Shown here piece after piece: positions 1-6,337 of a stretch of 20,852 nt of DNA. Under the pieces are notes generated by a model. That model was not told the DNA's origin. It was given only the letters and a program-made list of their open reading frames with translations, and ran no database searches. Within the stretch, counting starts at the first letter, position 1. Every line of letters starts with the position of its first letter. The stretch is from Actinomycetospora sp. (GTDB lineage: Bacteria; Actinomycetota; Actinomycetes; Mycobacteriales; Pseudonocardiaceae): the NCBI GenBank assembly GCA_025925615.1, contig JAICLN010000016.1, positions 1 through 20,852 of the forward strand, in the 5' to 3' direction. The translations under genes were made by a program, and so were the position numbers.

Positions 1-58
1 CGTCGACTGTGCGTTGGCCCTCTTTCGGTGTGGCCGACCCCCGTGGCGCGGGCATCCC

Positions 59-85
59 CCGGTGAAGACGTTCGGCATTCACCGG
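59..85. promoter_or_regulatory. Inverted repeat upstream of desaturase
   Basis: CCGGTGAA at 59-66 is matched perfectly by TTCACCGG at 78-85, with an 11-base spacer. It lies about 90 bases before the desaturase start, where a regulator could bind a dimeric operator. No promoter boxes are convincing in 1-175, and nothing else is recognisable there. The role as an operator is inference. Confidence 0.3.
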
Positions 86-175
86 AGTCCCGTTCCGCCG
101 GAGCCGGTGCAGGGCCGTGATCACCCCGATCATCCGGGCCTGTGACTCTCGCTCCCGCACGAGGTCGGAGGACCC

Positions 176-1342
176 ATGTCGTCAGCTGCCGTCATCGAGA
201 TCGCTCAGTCGGACCGGGAACCGCCGCCCGCTCCCGCCGGCGCCACGACGTCGTCGACCGCCACGACGGCGCACCTCTCCGAGGCCGACGTCGAGGACCT
301 GGGCGCCGAGCTCGACGCCCTGCGCCACTCGGTCATGTCGGACCTGGGGGAGGACGACGCGCGCTACATCCGACGGGTGATCGCCGTCCAGCGCGGTCTG
401 GACTCCGGCGGGCGCGCCCTCCTGCTCGTGTCGGTCCTCCCGCCCGCGTGGGTGGCCGGGACGGCCGCGCTGTCGGTCGCGAAGATCCTCGAGAACATGG
501 AGATCGGGCACAACGTCCTGCACGGCCAGTGGGACTGGATGAACGACCCCGAGATCCATTCGACGCAGTGGGAGTGGGACTCGGCGTCCTCCGCGGAGGG
601 CTGGAAGTACTCCCACAACTTCGTCCACCACACCTACACCAACGTCCTCGGCCGCGACCGCGACGTCGGCTACGCGGTGCTGCGGGTCGATCGGGACCAG
701 CCCTGGCGGCCCCACCACCTGCTCCAGCCGCTGATCAACGCGGGGCTCGCGCTGGGCTTCGAGTACGGGATCGCGATCTACGACGTCGAGCTCGAGGAGG
801 TCGTCGCGGGGCGCAAGCCCTGGGCCGACGCCCGCCGCGAGCTCGGCGGGCTCTGGCGCAAGGTCCGGGGCCAGATCGCGAAGGACTACCTCGGGTGGCC
901 GCTGCTCTCCGGGCTGTCGGCACCCACCACGCTCGCGGCGAACCTCACCGCGAACGTGGTGCGCAACGTCTGGTCCCACGCCGTGATCTTCTGCGGGCAC
1001 TTCCCGGCCGGTGCCGAGACCTTCACCGAGGACCAGCTCGAGGGCGAGACCCGCGGTGAGTGGTACCTGCGCCAGATGCTCGGCTCGGCGAACATCGACG
1101 GGCCTCCGCTCCTGCACCTGATGACGGGGAACCTCTCCCACCAAATTGAGCACCACCTGTTCCCGGACATGCCGTCGAACCGGTACGCGGAGGTGGCGCC
1201 CGCGGTCCGCGACATCTGCCGGCGCTACGGCCTGCCCTACACCAGCGGCCCGCTCCACCGCCAGTACGCGAACGTGCTCGGCACGATCATGCGGTTGAGC
1301 CTGCCGAACCGGGCGGCCGCGACCACCGACGCCGCGGCCTGA
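176..1342 (+). CDS. Membrane fatty acid (acyl-CoA) desaturase
   Basis: A 388-residue integral-membrane di-iron desaturase. It would introduce a double bond into an acyl chain using O2 and electrons from a ferredoxin or oxidoreductase. All three histidine boxes are visible: GHNVLHGQ (His112, His116), HNFVHHTYTN (His147, His151, His152) and HQIEHHLFPDMP (His322, His326, His327). The HxxHH/QIEHH pattern fits the DesA3/linoleoyl-CoA type. The first ~35 residues are Ala/Thr/Pro-rich and probably disordered. The ATG at 176 is preceded by GGAGGA at 167-172. These desaturases often sit beside a ferredoxin reductase; none is present here, so the electron donor must be elsewhere. The gene ends 24 bases before a strong hairpin. 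Family is clear; regiospecificity and substrate are not determinable. Confidence 0.93.
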   Translation: MSSAAVIEIAQSDREPPPAPAGATTSSTATTAHLSEADVEDLGAELDALRHSVMSDLGEDDARYIRRVIAVQRGLDSGGRALLLVSVLPPAWVAGTAALSVAKILENMEIGHNVLHGQWDWMNDPEIHSTQWEWDSASSAEGWKYSHNFVHHTYTNVLGRDRDVGYAVLRVDRDQPWRPHHLLQPLINAGLALGFEYGIAIYDVELEEVVAGRKPWADARRELGGLWRKVRGQIAKDYLGWPLLSGLSAPTTLAANLTANVVRNVWSHAVIFCGHFPAGAETFTEDQLEGETRGEWYLRQMLGSANIDGPPLLHLMTGNLSHQIEHHLFPDMPSNRYAEVAPAVRDICRRYGLPYTSGPLHRQYANVLGTIMRLSLPNRAAATTDAAA

Positions 1343-1348
1343 CCGGGC

Positions 1349-1462
1349 TCAGCGGCAGATGCAGCCGCGACGCCACCCGACCTCGCGGGTGGCGTCGCAG
1401 AAGCGCCGGCCGAGGGCGTCGTGCTCCGCCAGCCGGTGCGGGCAGACGGGGCAGGTCGTCAC
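1349..1462 (-). CDS. Cys-rich RGCIC mini-protein, putative zinc ribbon
   Basis: A 37-residue frame with cysteines at 4, 7, 22, 34 and 36 (CPVC, RFCDAT, RGCICR) and His9/His14. That spacing suggests metal binding. From memory, actinobacteria carry many such tiny proteins ending in RGCxC(R); none has an assigned function that I know. The GTG at 1462 is chosen because GAGGAG (1474-1469) lies six bases upstream. An ATG at 1501 in the same frame would give 50 residues but has no ribosome site and overlaps the end of the preceding gene. It lies 31 bases downstream of the DUF5994-like gene and probably shares its transcript. Its last third contains a perfect 13-bp hairpin that also fits a terminator for the convergent desaturase. 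I am fairly sure it is coding, since the Cys pattern is unlikely by chance. Confidence 0.66.
   Translation of the reverse strand: MTTCPVCPHRLAEHDALGRRFCDATREVGWRRGCICR
1367..1398. terminator. 13-bp hairpin between convergent genes
   Basis: Arms 1367-1379 and 1386-1398 pair perfectly over 13 bp around a 6-base loop. The hairpin begins 25 bases after the desaturase stop, so it fits an intrinsic (U-poor, actinobacterial) terminator for that gene. Its symmetry could also serve the minus strand. It lies inside the coding sequence of the mini-protein at 1349-1462. Confidence 0.55.
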
Positions 1463-1493
1463 GGCCCGCTCCTCGTGGCGGCCCCACGTAGGC

Positions 1494-2006
1494 TCATCCA
1501 TGCGACGCCACCAGGACCGGCTGGACCGACGACATGGGTGCCGACGGGTCGCGATCCGCCAGCAGGTCGGCAGCTCCGTCGAGGTTCTCGGGGGACCCGG
1601 CCCGCCTCAGGATCTCGGCGGCCCGCTCGGGCGGGGTGTCCGCGGGCACGACCACGAGGAAGAGCGGCGCGCTCCCGGTGATCGAGGTGGCGACCCAGAC
1701 CACGTCGGGCGCGAACGCCGCGAACCCGTCCAGCCCGATCCGCCGGCCGTCCACCCACCCCCGGGCGCGGGCCGGCACCGCCTCCCACTCCGTGCGGCCG
1801 AAGGCCACTCGCTGGACTCGGCCCGCCGGCCCGCGCAGCGCCTCGGCGAGGGCGGGGAGCTCGGCGACCAGATCCCGGGACGCCGGCCACCAGGCCCCGT
1901 CCACGGCTCCGGTCCTGGGCATCCCGGGCTTGAGGCTGATCCGGAGCTGCCGGTCGACGGTTCCGGTCGACAGTGCGAGGGGCGTTGTGGGTGTTGGGTC
2001 CGACAT
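1494..2006 (-). CDS. DUF5994-like protein
   Basis: 170 residues. After a short N-terminal tail comes a conserved-looking core: LRISLKPGMPRTGAVDGAWW (about residues 21-40), then SRDLVAELPALAEAL and GRRIGLDGF. This matches my recollection of the actinobacterial DUF5994 family, which has no established function. The protein is soluble, with no signal peptide or membrane segment. The ATG at 2006 is the only reasonable start before the conserved block, although the ribosome site is weak. A 7-bp inverted repeat lies 90-116 bases upstream. The Cys-rich mini-protein follows after 31 bases. The family name is recalled rather than searched. Confidence 0.75.
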   Translation of the reverse strand: MSDPTPTTPLALSTGTVDRQLRISLKPGMPRTGAVDGAWWPASRDLVAELPALAEALRGPAGRVQRVAFGRTEWEAVPARARGWVDGRRIGLDGFAAFAPDVVWVATSITGSAPLFLVVVPADTPPERAAEILRRAGSPENLDGAADLLADRDPSAPMSSVQPVLVASHG

Positions 2007-2095
2007 GGTCGGCGCCGCCGTTCCGGCCGCCGGGCGGCCGATGTCCGTTCATCGGGGGCGCCCGGCGCTGATCGCCGGAGGAGCGAGGAGCACTC

Positions 2096-2122
2096 GACTC
2101 CCTCACCGTACTCGGGGGAGTC
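2096..2122. promoter_or_regulatory. Inverted repeat upstream of DUF5994-like gene
   Basis: GACTCCC (2096-2102) and GGGAGTC (2116-2122) form perfect 7-bp arms separated by 13 bases. They lie in the leader or promoter region of the minus-strand gene starting at 2006. They may be an operator or a leader hairpin. The rest of 2007-2161 shows nothing I can name. Confidence 0.25.
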
Positions 2123-2161
2123 CCACCCGGGCGTCCCGCCGCCGGCGGTCGATGAGGATCC

Positions 2162-2194
2162 GGGGTGGGGAGGGCACGCGGCCCTCCCCACCCC
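2162..2194 (-). terminator. 14-bp terminator hairpin after VOC gene
   Basis: Arms 2162-2175 and 2181-2194 pair perfectly over 14 bp around the loop ACGCG. The hairpin starts 18 bases after the stop of the minus-strand VOC gene and separates it from the DUF5994-like gene. There is no T tract, which is common for actinobacterial terminators. Confidence 0.7.
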
Positions 2195-2212
2195 ATCCCC
2201 GCCCCCGGCTCG

Positions 2213-2620
2213 TCAGCCGGCGGGTGGCGCTTCGACGACCACCACGACGTTCTGGTCGGGGTCGCGCAGCATGAACATCAGCGGAGCGCCGGGGGTGCGC
2301 ATCGGCTCGGGCTCGAGGTCGACGCCGCCGATGGCGGAGAGCCGCCGGTGCTCCCCGACGACGTCGGTGGTCTCGACGCCGATCGAGCACCCGCCCGGTT
2401 CGGTGAACATCGGCGGGTTGAGCGCGAGCCGCGCGACCGAGCCGGGCGGCGCCACCTCCACCCACCGGTTCTCGCCGTTCTCGCCGAACGACGTGTCGCC
2501 GCGGAGCTCCCAGCCCAGGCGGTCGCGGTAGAAGGCGATGGCGGCATCCACGTCGGACACCGTGAACATGACGACGCCGATGCTCGTGACGGTGGTCGGC
2601 GCGTCGGTCGGGGTGGTCAT
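2213..2620 (-). CDS. VOC family (glyoxalase/bleomycin-resistance fold) protein
   Basis: 135 residues with the standard vicinal-oxygen-chelate layout. The first beta-alpha-beta unit is IGVVMFTVSDVDAAIAFYRD followed by RLGWEL. The second half has SIGVETTDVVGEHRRL, and the fold closes with MLRDPDQNVVVVVE. Single-domain proteins of this kind are cytoplasmic dimers acting as metal-dependent lyases, isomerases, dioxygenases or drug-binding proteins; the sequence does not say which. The ATG at 2620 has GGAG six bases upstream. A promoter candidate lies at 2673-2702 and a strong terminator follows the stop, so it is probably a single-gene transcript separate from the ABC operon ending at 2709. Confidence 0.88.
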   Translation of the reverse strand: MTTPTDAPTTVTSIGVVMFTVSDVDAAIAFYRDRLGWELRGDTSFGENGENRWVEVAPPGSVARLALNPPMFTEPGGCSIGVETTDVVGEHRRLSAIGGVDLEPEPMRTPGAPLMFMLRDPDQNVVVVVEAPPAG

Positions 2621-2672
2621 CCGCTGCTCCGGGGGTCGGGCCGTCGGGAATGTCCCGATCGGCAGGAGCAGT

Positions 2673-2702
2673 ACGGTAGTGGGACCCCGTGATCCGGATC
2701 AA
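2673..2702 (-). promoter_or_regulatory. Promoter and 12-bp palindrome for VOC gene
   Basis: On the minus strand TTGATC (2702-2697) and TACCGT (2678-2673) are separated by 18 bases, a good match to a housekeeping -35/-10 pair. Transcription would begin about 45 bases before the ATG. The perfect palindrome TGATCCGGATCA (2690-2701) overlaps the -35 box and could be a repressor site. Confidence 0.45.
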
Positions 2703-2708
2703 GAACCC

Positions 2709-3572
2709 TCAGGCGTCGCGGCGGCGCATCCGCCACAGGGTGACACCGAGCCCGAGCACGACGTAGACCAGCGCCCGCACCGTCGAGGACACGAGCCCGT
2801 CGAGGGGCAGCGGGTCGCGCAGCACGTCGGTGCCCGCCGTGAAGCCCGTGGTCAGCAGCAGCGGCTGCAGCCACTCCAGCGACGGGATCGCGGAGAGCAC
2901 GCCGAACACGATGAGCCCGCCGAGGACGCAGGCCAGCACGACGAGGGGGTGCTCGGTGAGCGTGGAGATCGCGAGGGCCACCGCCCCGATCGCGAGCAGT
3001 TGGCCCACCGTCCACGCCGCGACCAGCGCGATGCGGCCGATCGCCTCGCCGACCCCGAGCGTCGTGCCCGAGAGCGTCACGAGCGTGCCCTGCGCGCCGC
3101 CGACCACCACCGTCCCGGCGATCATCCCGACGACGGCGACGACCAGCACCGCGAGCACGGCCACCGTCACCACCCCGGCGGCCTTCATCACGACCAGTCG
3201 CAGCCGCCCGACCGGGGCGATCAGCAGTCCTCGCAGCGTGCCGGTGGCGGCCTCCCCGGCGATCGCGTCGGCGCCCGCGCTCGCGACCGCGAGCGGCAGC
3301 AGCAACGTCAGCGACAGGCCGAGCGCGACGACCGGCAGGACGAACCCGTTGCCGGCGACCTGGGCGACGAGTCCCGGGCCCCGGCCCGCCGACGGTCCCC
3401 CGGTCGTGGCGATCCCGATCGCGATGGCGATCGGCACCAGCGCGAGCAGCCCGAACACCACCAGGGTCCGAGGCCGGCGCAGCACCCACCGCAGCTCGGC
3501 GGCGAGCAGCCGGCCCAGGGGAGCGGCGGTCCGGGTGGCGGCGCGGCCACGGGTCGCGACGGTCGTGCTCAC
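2709..3572 (-). CDS. ABC-2 type transporter permease
   Basis: 287 residues with about six hydrophobic membrane segments. The first, RTLVVFGLLALVPIAIAIG, follows a basic N-terminus, and the last ends in a short basic tail. Between segments 2 and 3 lies the cytoplasmic stretch IAGEAATGTLRGLLIAPVGR, typical of ABC-2 permeases of the BcrB/NosY kind. It would form the membrane channel for the ATPase encoded just before it. Its GTG start (3572-3570) overlaps the ATPase stop as GTGA, so translation is coupled. A longer open frame continues upstream through the ATPase gene in the wrong phase and is not real coding. Substrate unknown: peptide antibiotic, lipid or lipoprotein are all possible. Confidence 0.88.
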   Translation of the reverse strand: MSTTVATRGRAATRTAAPLGRLLAAELRWVLRRPRTLVVFGLLALVPIAIAIGIATTGGPSAGRGPGLVAQVAGNGFVLPVVALGLSLTLLLPLAVASAGADAIAGEAATGTLRGLLIAPVGRLRLVVMKAAGVVTVAVLAVLVVAVVGMIAGTVVVGGAQGTLVTLSGTTLGVGEAIGRIALVAAWTVGQLLAIGAVALAISTLTEHPLVVLACVLGGLIVFGVLSAIPSLEWLQPLLLTTGFTAGTDVLRDPLPLDGLVSSTVRALVYVVLGLGVTLWRMRRRDA

Positions 3573-4540
3573 GCGTCCTCCTCGGTCAAGCGGGCGAAGA
3601 GCTCCTCGAGATGGGCCCGCCGGCGGTGGACCTCCCACACCCCGACGCCGGCCCGCACCAGTGCGGCCACGACCTCCGGCGGCTCCAGCGGGCCGGCCGG
3701 GACGACCAGCCCACCGTCGCGCAGGTACGGCCCGGCGCCGGCGACCCGGACGGCGTCGAGCGCCGTCGTCGGGTCGTCGGTGGTGACGACGAGCTCGCCC
3801 GCGCCCGCGTCGAGCAGGCCGGAGAGCTCGCCCGAGACCAGCAGCGAGCCACGCTGCAGCACGGCCACGTGGGTGCAGACCGCCTCCACCTCGGCGAGCA
3901 GGTGCGAGGAGAGCAGCACCGTCGTCCCGGCGTCGTGCAGCTCGGCGATCACGCGGCGGACGTCGCGGGTGCCCGCCGGGTCGAGCCCGTTCGTGGGCTC
4001 GTCGAGCACCACCAGCCGTCGGGGCACGAGCAGCGCGGCGGCGAGCCCGAGACGCTGCTTCATCCCCAACGAGTAGCCGCGGTAGCGCCGCCGGGCGGCG
4101 TCGGAGAGCCCGACCCGCTCCAGCGCCGCGTCGACCGGTGCCCGCAGGTCGCCCTCGAGCCGCGGCTCGGTGGCGGCCGCGCGGAGCAGGTTGTCGCGTC
4201 CCGAGAGGAACGGGTGGAAGCCCGGCCCCTCGACGAGCGCGCCGACGTCGGGGAGCGCGGCCGCGAGGTCGTCCCCGGTCCGGCCGAGGAGCTCGACGTG
4301 GCCCGCGGTCGGGCGGGTCAGGCCCAGCAGCATCCGTATCAGCGTGGTCTTGCCGGAGCCGTTCGGCCCGAGCATCCCGACGACGGCGCCCGACGGCAGC
4401 TCCAGGTCGACGCCGTCGACGGCCACCACCCGCCCGAAGGTCGTGCGCAGGCCCCGCACGCGGGCGGCGGGGGCGGGGGTGGCCGTGCGGGGCTCCTCGG
4501 GCGACGGCACGACGTCGAGCGTCCCAGGTGCCGCGGTCAC
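3569..4540 (-). CDS. ABC transporter ATP-binding protein (BcrA/CcmA-like)
   Basis: 323 residues. Walker A is GPNGSGKTT (residues 58-66), the signature is YSLGMKQRLGL (156-166) and Walker B is LVVLDEP (176-182) with catalytic Glu181. The switch histidine is in SSH (213). The YSLGM signature in place of LSGGQ is usual for bacitracin/lantibiotic-type exporters. About 25 extra residues precede the fold, and a C-terminal ~80-residue regulatory region follows. The GTG start (4540-4538) overlaps the stop of the LolA-like gene as GTGA, and its own stop overlaps the permease start. All three genes are therefore translationally coupled. It drives export through the permease at 2709-3572. Confidence 0.92.
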   Translation of the reverse strand: MTAAPGTLDVVPSPEEPRTATPAPAARVRGLRTTFGRVVAVDGVDLELPSGAVVGMLGPNGSGKTTLIRMLLGLTRPTAGHVELLGRTGDDLAAALPDVGALVEGPGFHPFLSGRDNLLRAAATEPRLEGDLRAPVDAALERVGLSDAARRRYRGYSLGMKQRLGLAAALLVPRRLVVLDEPTNGLDPAGTRDVRRVIAELHDAGTTVLLSSHLLAEVEAVCTHVAVLQRGSLLVSGELSGLLDAGAGELVVTTDDPTTALDAVRVAGAGPYLRDGGLVVPAGPLEPPEVVAALVRAGVGVWEVHRRRAHLEELFARLTEEDA

Positions 4541-5598
4541 CGGCCGAGCGCCTCGGTGAGGACCTGCTCGGGGACGGCACCGGCGGCGATGCGCCCGTCG
4601 TTCGTGATGATGGCCGTCGCCACCGTCGTGGTGATCAGGCGGCCCTGGCCCCACGGGCCGCTGACCGGGGTGCCCAGGGACGACAGGTCGGGGGCGCCGG
4701 CGGGCCTGCCGGGCTGCCCCGGCTGGTTCGGCGGCGTCGCGGGCTTCTGGGCCACGACGACGCGGTCCCACCCGTCGCCGACGGTCTTCGGTGCCTGGGC
4801 GCCCGTCGGCGGACCACCGCGGCCGTCCGGGGCGGGTGCGTCCTTCACCGTCGTGCCGGGCGGCGGGGTGAAGGTGAACAGCGACGGGTCCTGCGGACCG
4901 AAGGTGATGTCGGAGAACCCGATCGTCAGCGCCGGCTGCGCCGAACCGGTGGCCAGCACCGTGAGCTGCAGCGGGAGGCGCTTCTCGGCGTCGACGGACA
5001 CCCGGACCTCGCGCAGCAGGGTGCGCTCGGTCGGCAGCGGGGTCAGGACGAGCTGGTAGGCGGCCCGGCCGGCGACCTCCTCGGTGCCGTCGACGGTGAC
5101 GGTGCTGGTCTTGCGCAGGTCGGCGATCATCGACGTGGCCGCGCCCGCCGGGTCGGTCCGCGGGTCGACCCCGCCCGGCACGTCGGGCCGCGACGGCGGG
5201 CCCCCGGCGTTCGCCGGCGCCTTCGTCACGGTGCGGTCGGCGGAGTCGTAGGACCACCGCGTCGTGCCGTCGGAGACGAGCGTGCGCTCGCCGTCGGAAG
5301 AAGGCAGCGCGACCCGGCCCTTGCCGTCGCCGCCGGACCAGACGCGCGCCGTCTGCGTCCCGTTGCCGAGCTGCGGGGCGTTCGGCAGCGCCGGCAGCCC
5401 CAGCTCGTTGTCGACGGTGACGGTGCCGTTCATCGGCCCGGGCTTCGCGGTGATGACCGAGGCGACGAGGGCCTCCGGGCTCACCGGCGGCAGCGGCGGT
5501 GCCGCCGCGGCCGTCGGGGCGACGGCCACACCCACGGCGACCGCACCGGCCACCACGATCCCCGCGAGGCCTGCGCCCCAACGCTTCCGACTGCTCAT
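4537..5598 (-). CDS. Secreted LolA/RseB-like protein
   Basis: 353 residues with a clear export signal: SSRKRW, a hydrophobic stretch (AGLAGIVVAGAVAVGVAV) and an AxA-type cleavage site near TAAAA. The mature part has the beta-rich pattern of LolA/LolB/RseB folds, such as GRAAYQLVLTPLP, EVRVSVDAEKRLPLQLTV and SLFTFTPPPGTTV. A Pro/Gly-rich linker precedes a C-terminal segment that looks like a second small domain. In Gram-positives such proteins bind lipid or sense envelope state; the cargo here is unknown. The ATG at 5598 is preferred over 5607 because GAGG lies nine bases before it. It is the first gene of the ABC operon and is divergent from the two-component system across 64 bases. Confidence 0.82.
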   Translation of the reverse strand: MSSRKRWGAGLAGIVVAGAVAVGVAVAPTAAAAPPLPPVSPEALVASVITAKPGPMNGTVTVDNELGLPALPNAPQLGNGTQTARVWSGGDGKGRVALPSSDGERTLVSDGTTRWSYDSADRTVTKAPANAGGPPSRPDVPGGVDPRTDPAGAATSMIADLRKTSTVTVDGTEEVAGRAAYQLVLTPLPTERTLLREVRVSVDAEKRLPLQLTVLATGSAQPALTIGFSDITFGPQDPSLFTFTPPPGTTVKDAPAPDGRGGPPTGAQAPKTVGDGWDRVVVAQKPATPPNQPGQPGRPAGAPDLSSLGTPVSGPWGQGRLITTTVATAIITNDGRIAAGAVPEQVLTEALGR

Positions 5599-5649
5599 GG
5601 AACCCATCCTCGGTGCGGCGCGCTGAGACACCCACAGCATCGGCAGCGC

Positions 5650-5655
5650 TACCTT
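5650..5655 (+). promoter_or_regulatory. -10 box for leaderless response-regulator mRNA
   Basis: TACCTT fits the TANNNT -10 consensus and lies seven bases before the ATG at 5663, so transcription would begin at or next to the start codon. No ribosome-binding site precedes the ATG, which agrees with a leaderless transcript, common in actinobacteria. The -35 region is weak. Confidence 0.4.
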
Positions 5656-5662
5656 CGGGCAC

Positions 5663-6337
5663 ATGCCGCGCGTGCTGGTCGTCGACGACGAGCCGGGCGT
5701 GCGCGCGGCCCTGACCCGGGGGCTGCGCGCCGAGGGGATGGACGTCGTCGCGATCGGCGACGGCCCGAGCGGGCTCGCCCACGCCGAGTCCGGCGCGTTC
5801 GACGCCGTCGTCCTCGACATCGTGCTGCCGGGCCTGTCCGGCTACCGGGTCCTCGAGCGGCTGCGCGCGGGCGGCGTCGAGACCCCGGTCCTGCTGCTCT
5901 CGGCGAAGGACGGCGAGGTCGACCAGGCCGACGGGCTCGACCTCGGCGCCGACGGCTACCTCGTGAAGCCGTTCTCGTTCGTCGTCCTGGTCGCCCAGCT
6001 CCGGGCGATGCTGCGTCGCCGCGGTCAGGCGCCCGCACGGGTGGTCCTCGGGCCGCTCGTCGTCGACCCAGGAGCGGGGACGGCGAGCTGGGAGGGTCGC
6101 GAGGTCGAGCTCTCGGGTCGGGAGGCCGCCCTGCTACACGCGCTCGCCGGCCGGCCCGGACGCGCGATGACCAAGGACGAGCTGCTGGCGGCGGTGTGGG
6201 GCGAGGGCGCGGCGGCCCGCAACGTCGTCGAGGTCTACGTCGGCTACCTGCGCCGCAAGCTCGCCGTCGTCGGCGCGGGCGACCTCGTCGCCACCGTCCG
6301 CGGCCGCGGATACCGGCTCGACCCCCCGTCGACGTGA
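5663..6337 (+). CDS. OmpR/PhoB-family response regulator
   Basis: 224 residues. The N-terminal receiver domain (1-115) has the acidic pair Asp8/Asp9, phospho-acceptor Asp52 in VVLDIVLPG, Ser80 in LLLSAKD, Tyr99 and Lys102 in GYLVKPF. A winged-helix DNA-binding domain (about 128-222) follows, with ELSGREAALLHALA, an NVVEVYVGYLRRKL recognition region and the terminal ATVRGRGYRLD hairpin typical of OmpR/PhoB. Its stop overlaps the sensor kinase GTG as GTGA, so the two are coupled. It probably acts on the 64-base divergent region upstream and so on the LolA-ABC operon, as inferred from arrangement. No ribosome site precedes the ATG. Confidence 0.95.
   Translation: MPRVLVVDDEPGVRAALTRGLRAEGMDVVAIGDGPSGLAHAESGAFDAVVLDIVLPGLSGYRVLERLRAGGVETPVLLLSAKDGEVDQADGLDLGADGYLVKPFSFVVLVAQLRAMLRRRGQAPARVVLGPLVVDPGAGTASWEGREVELSGREAALLHALAGRPGRAMTKDELLAAVWGEGAAARNVVEVYVGYLRRKLAVVGAGDLVATVRGRGYRLDPPST

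Noticed and set aside
182..1258. Long open frame antisense to the desaturase (and similar long antisense frames across the window)
   Set aside because: Very GC-rich coding DNA leaves other frames open. The translation is Arg/Pro/Gly-rich with no domain, and the sense gene has all three His boxes.
3569..5782. A 737-residue frame joining the LolA-like region to the ABC ATPase as one fusion protein
   Set aside because: The upstream half is in the wrong phase for the LolA-like gene and is Arg/Gly-rich noise. The ATPase starts at GTG 4540 with a GTGA overlap.
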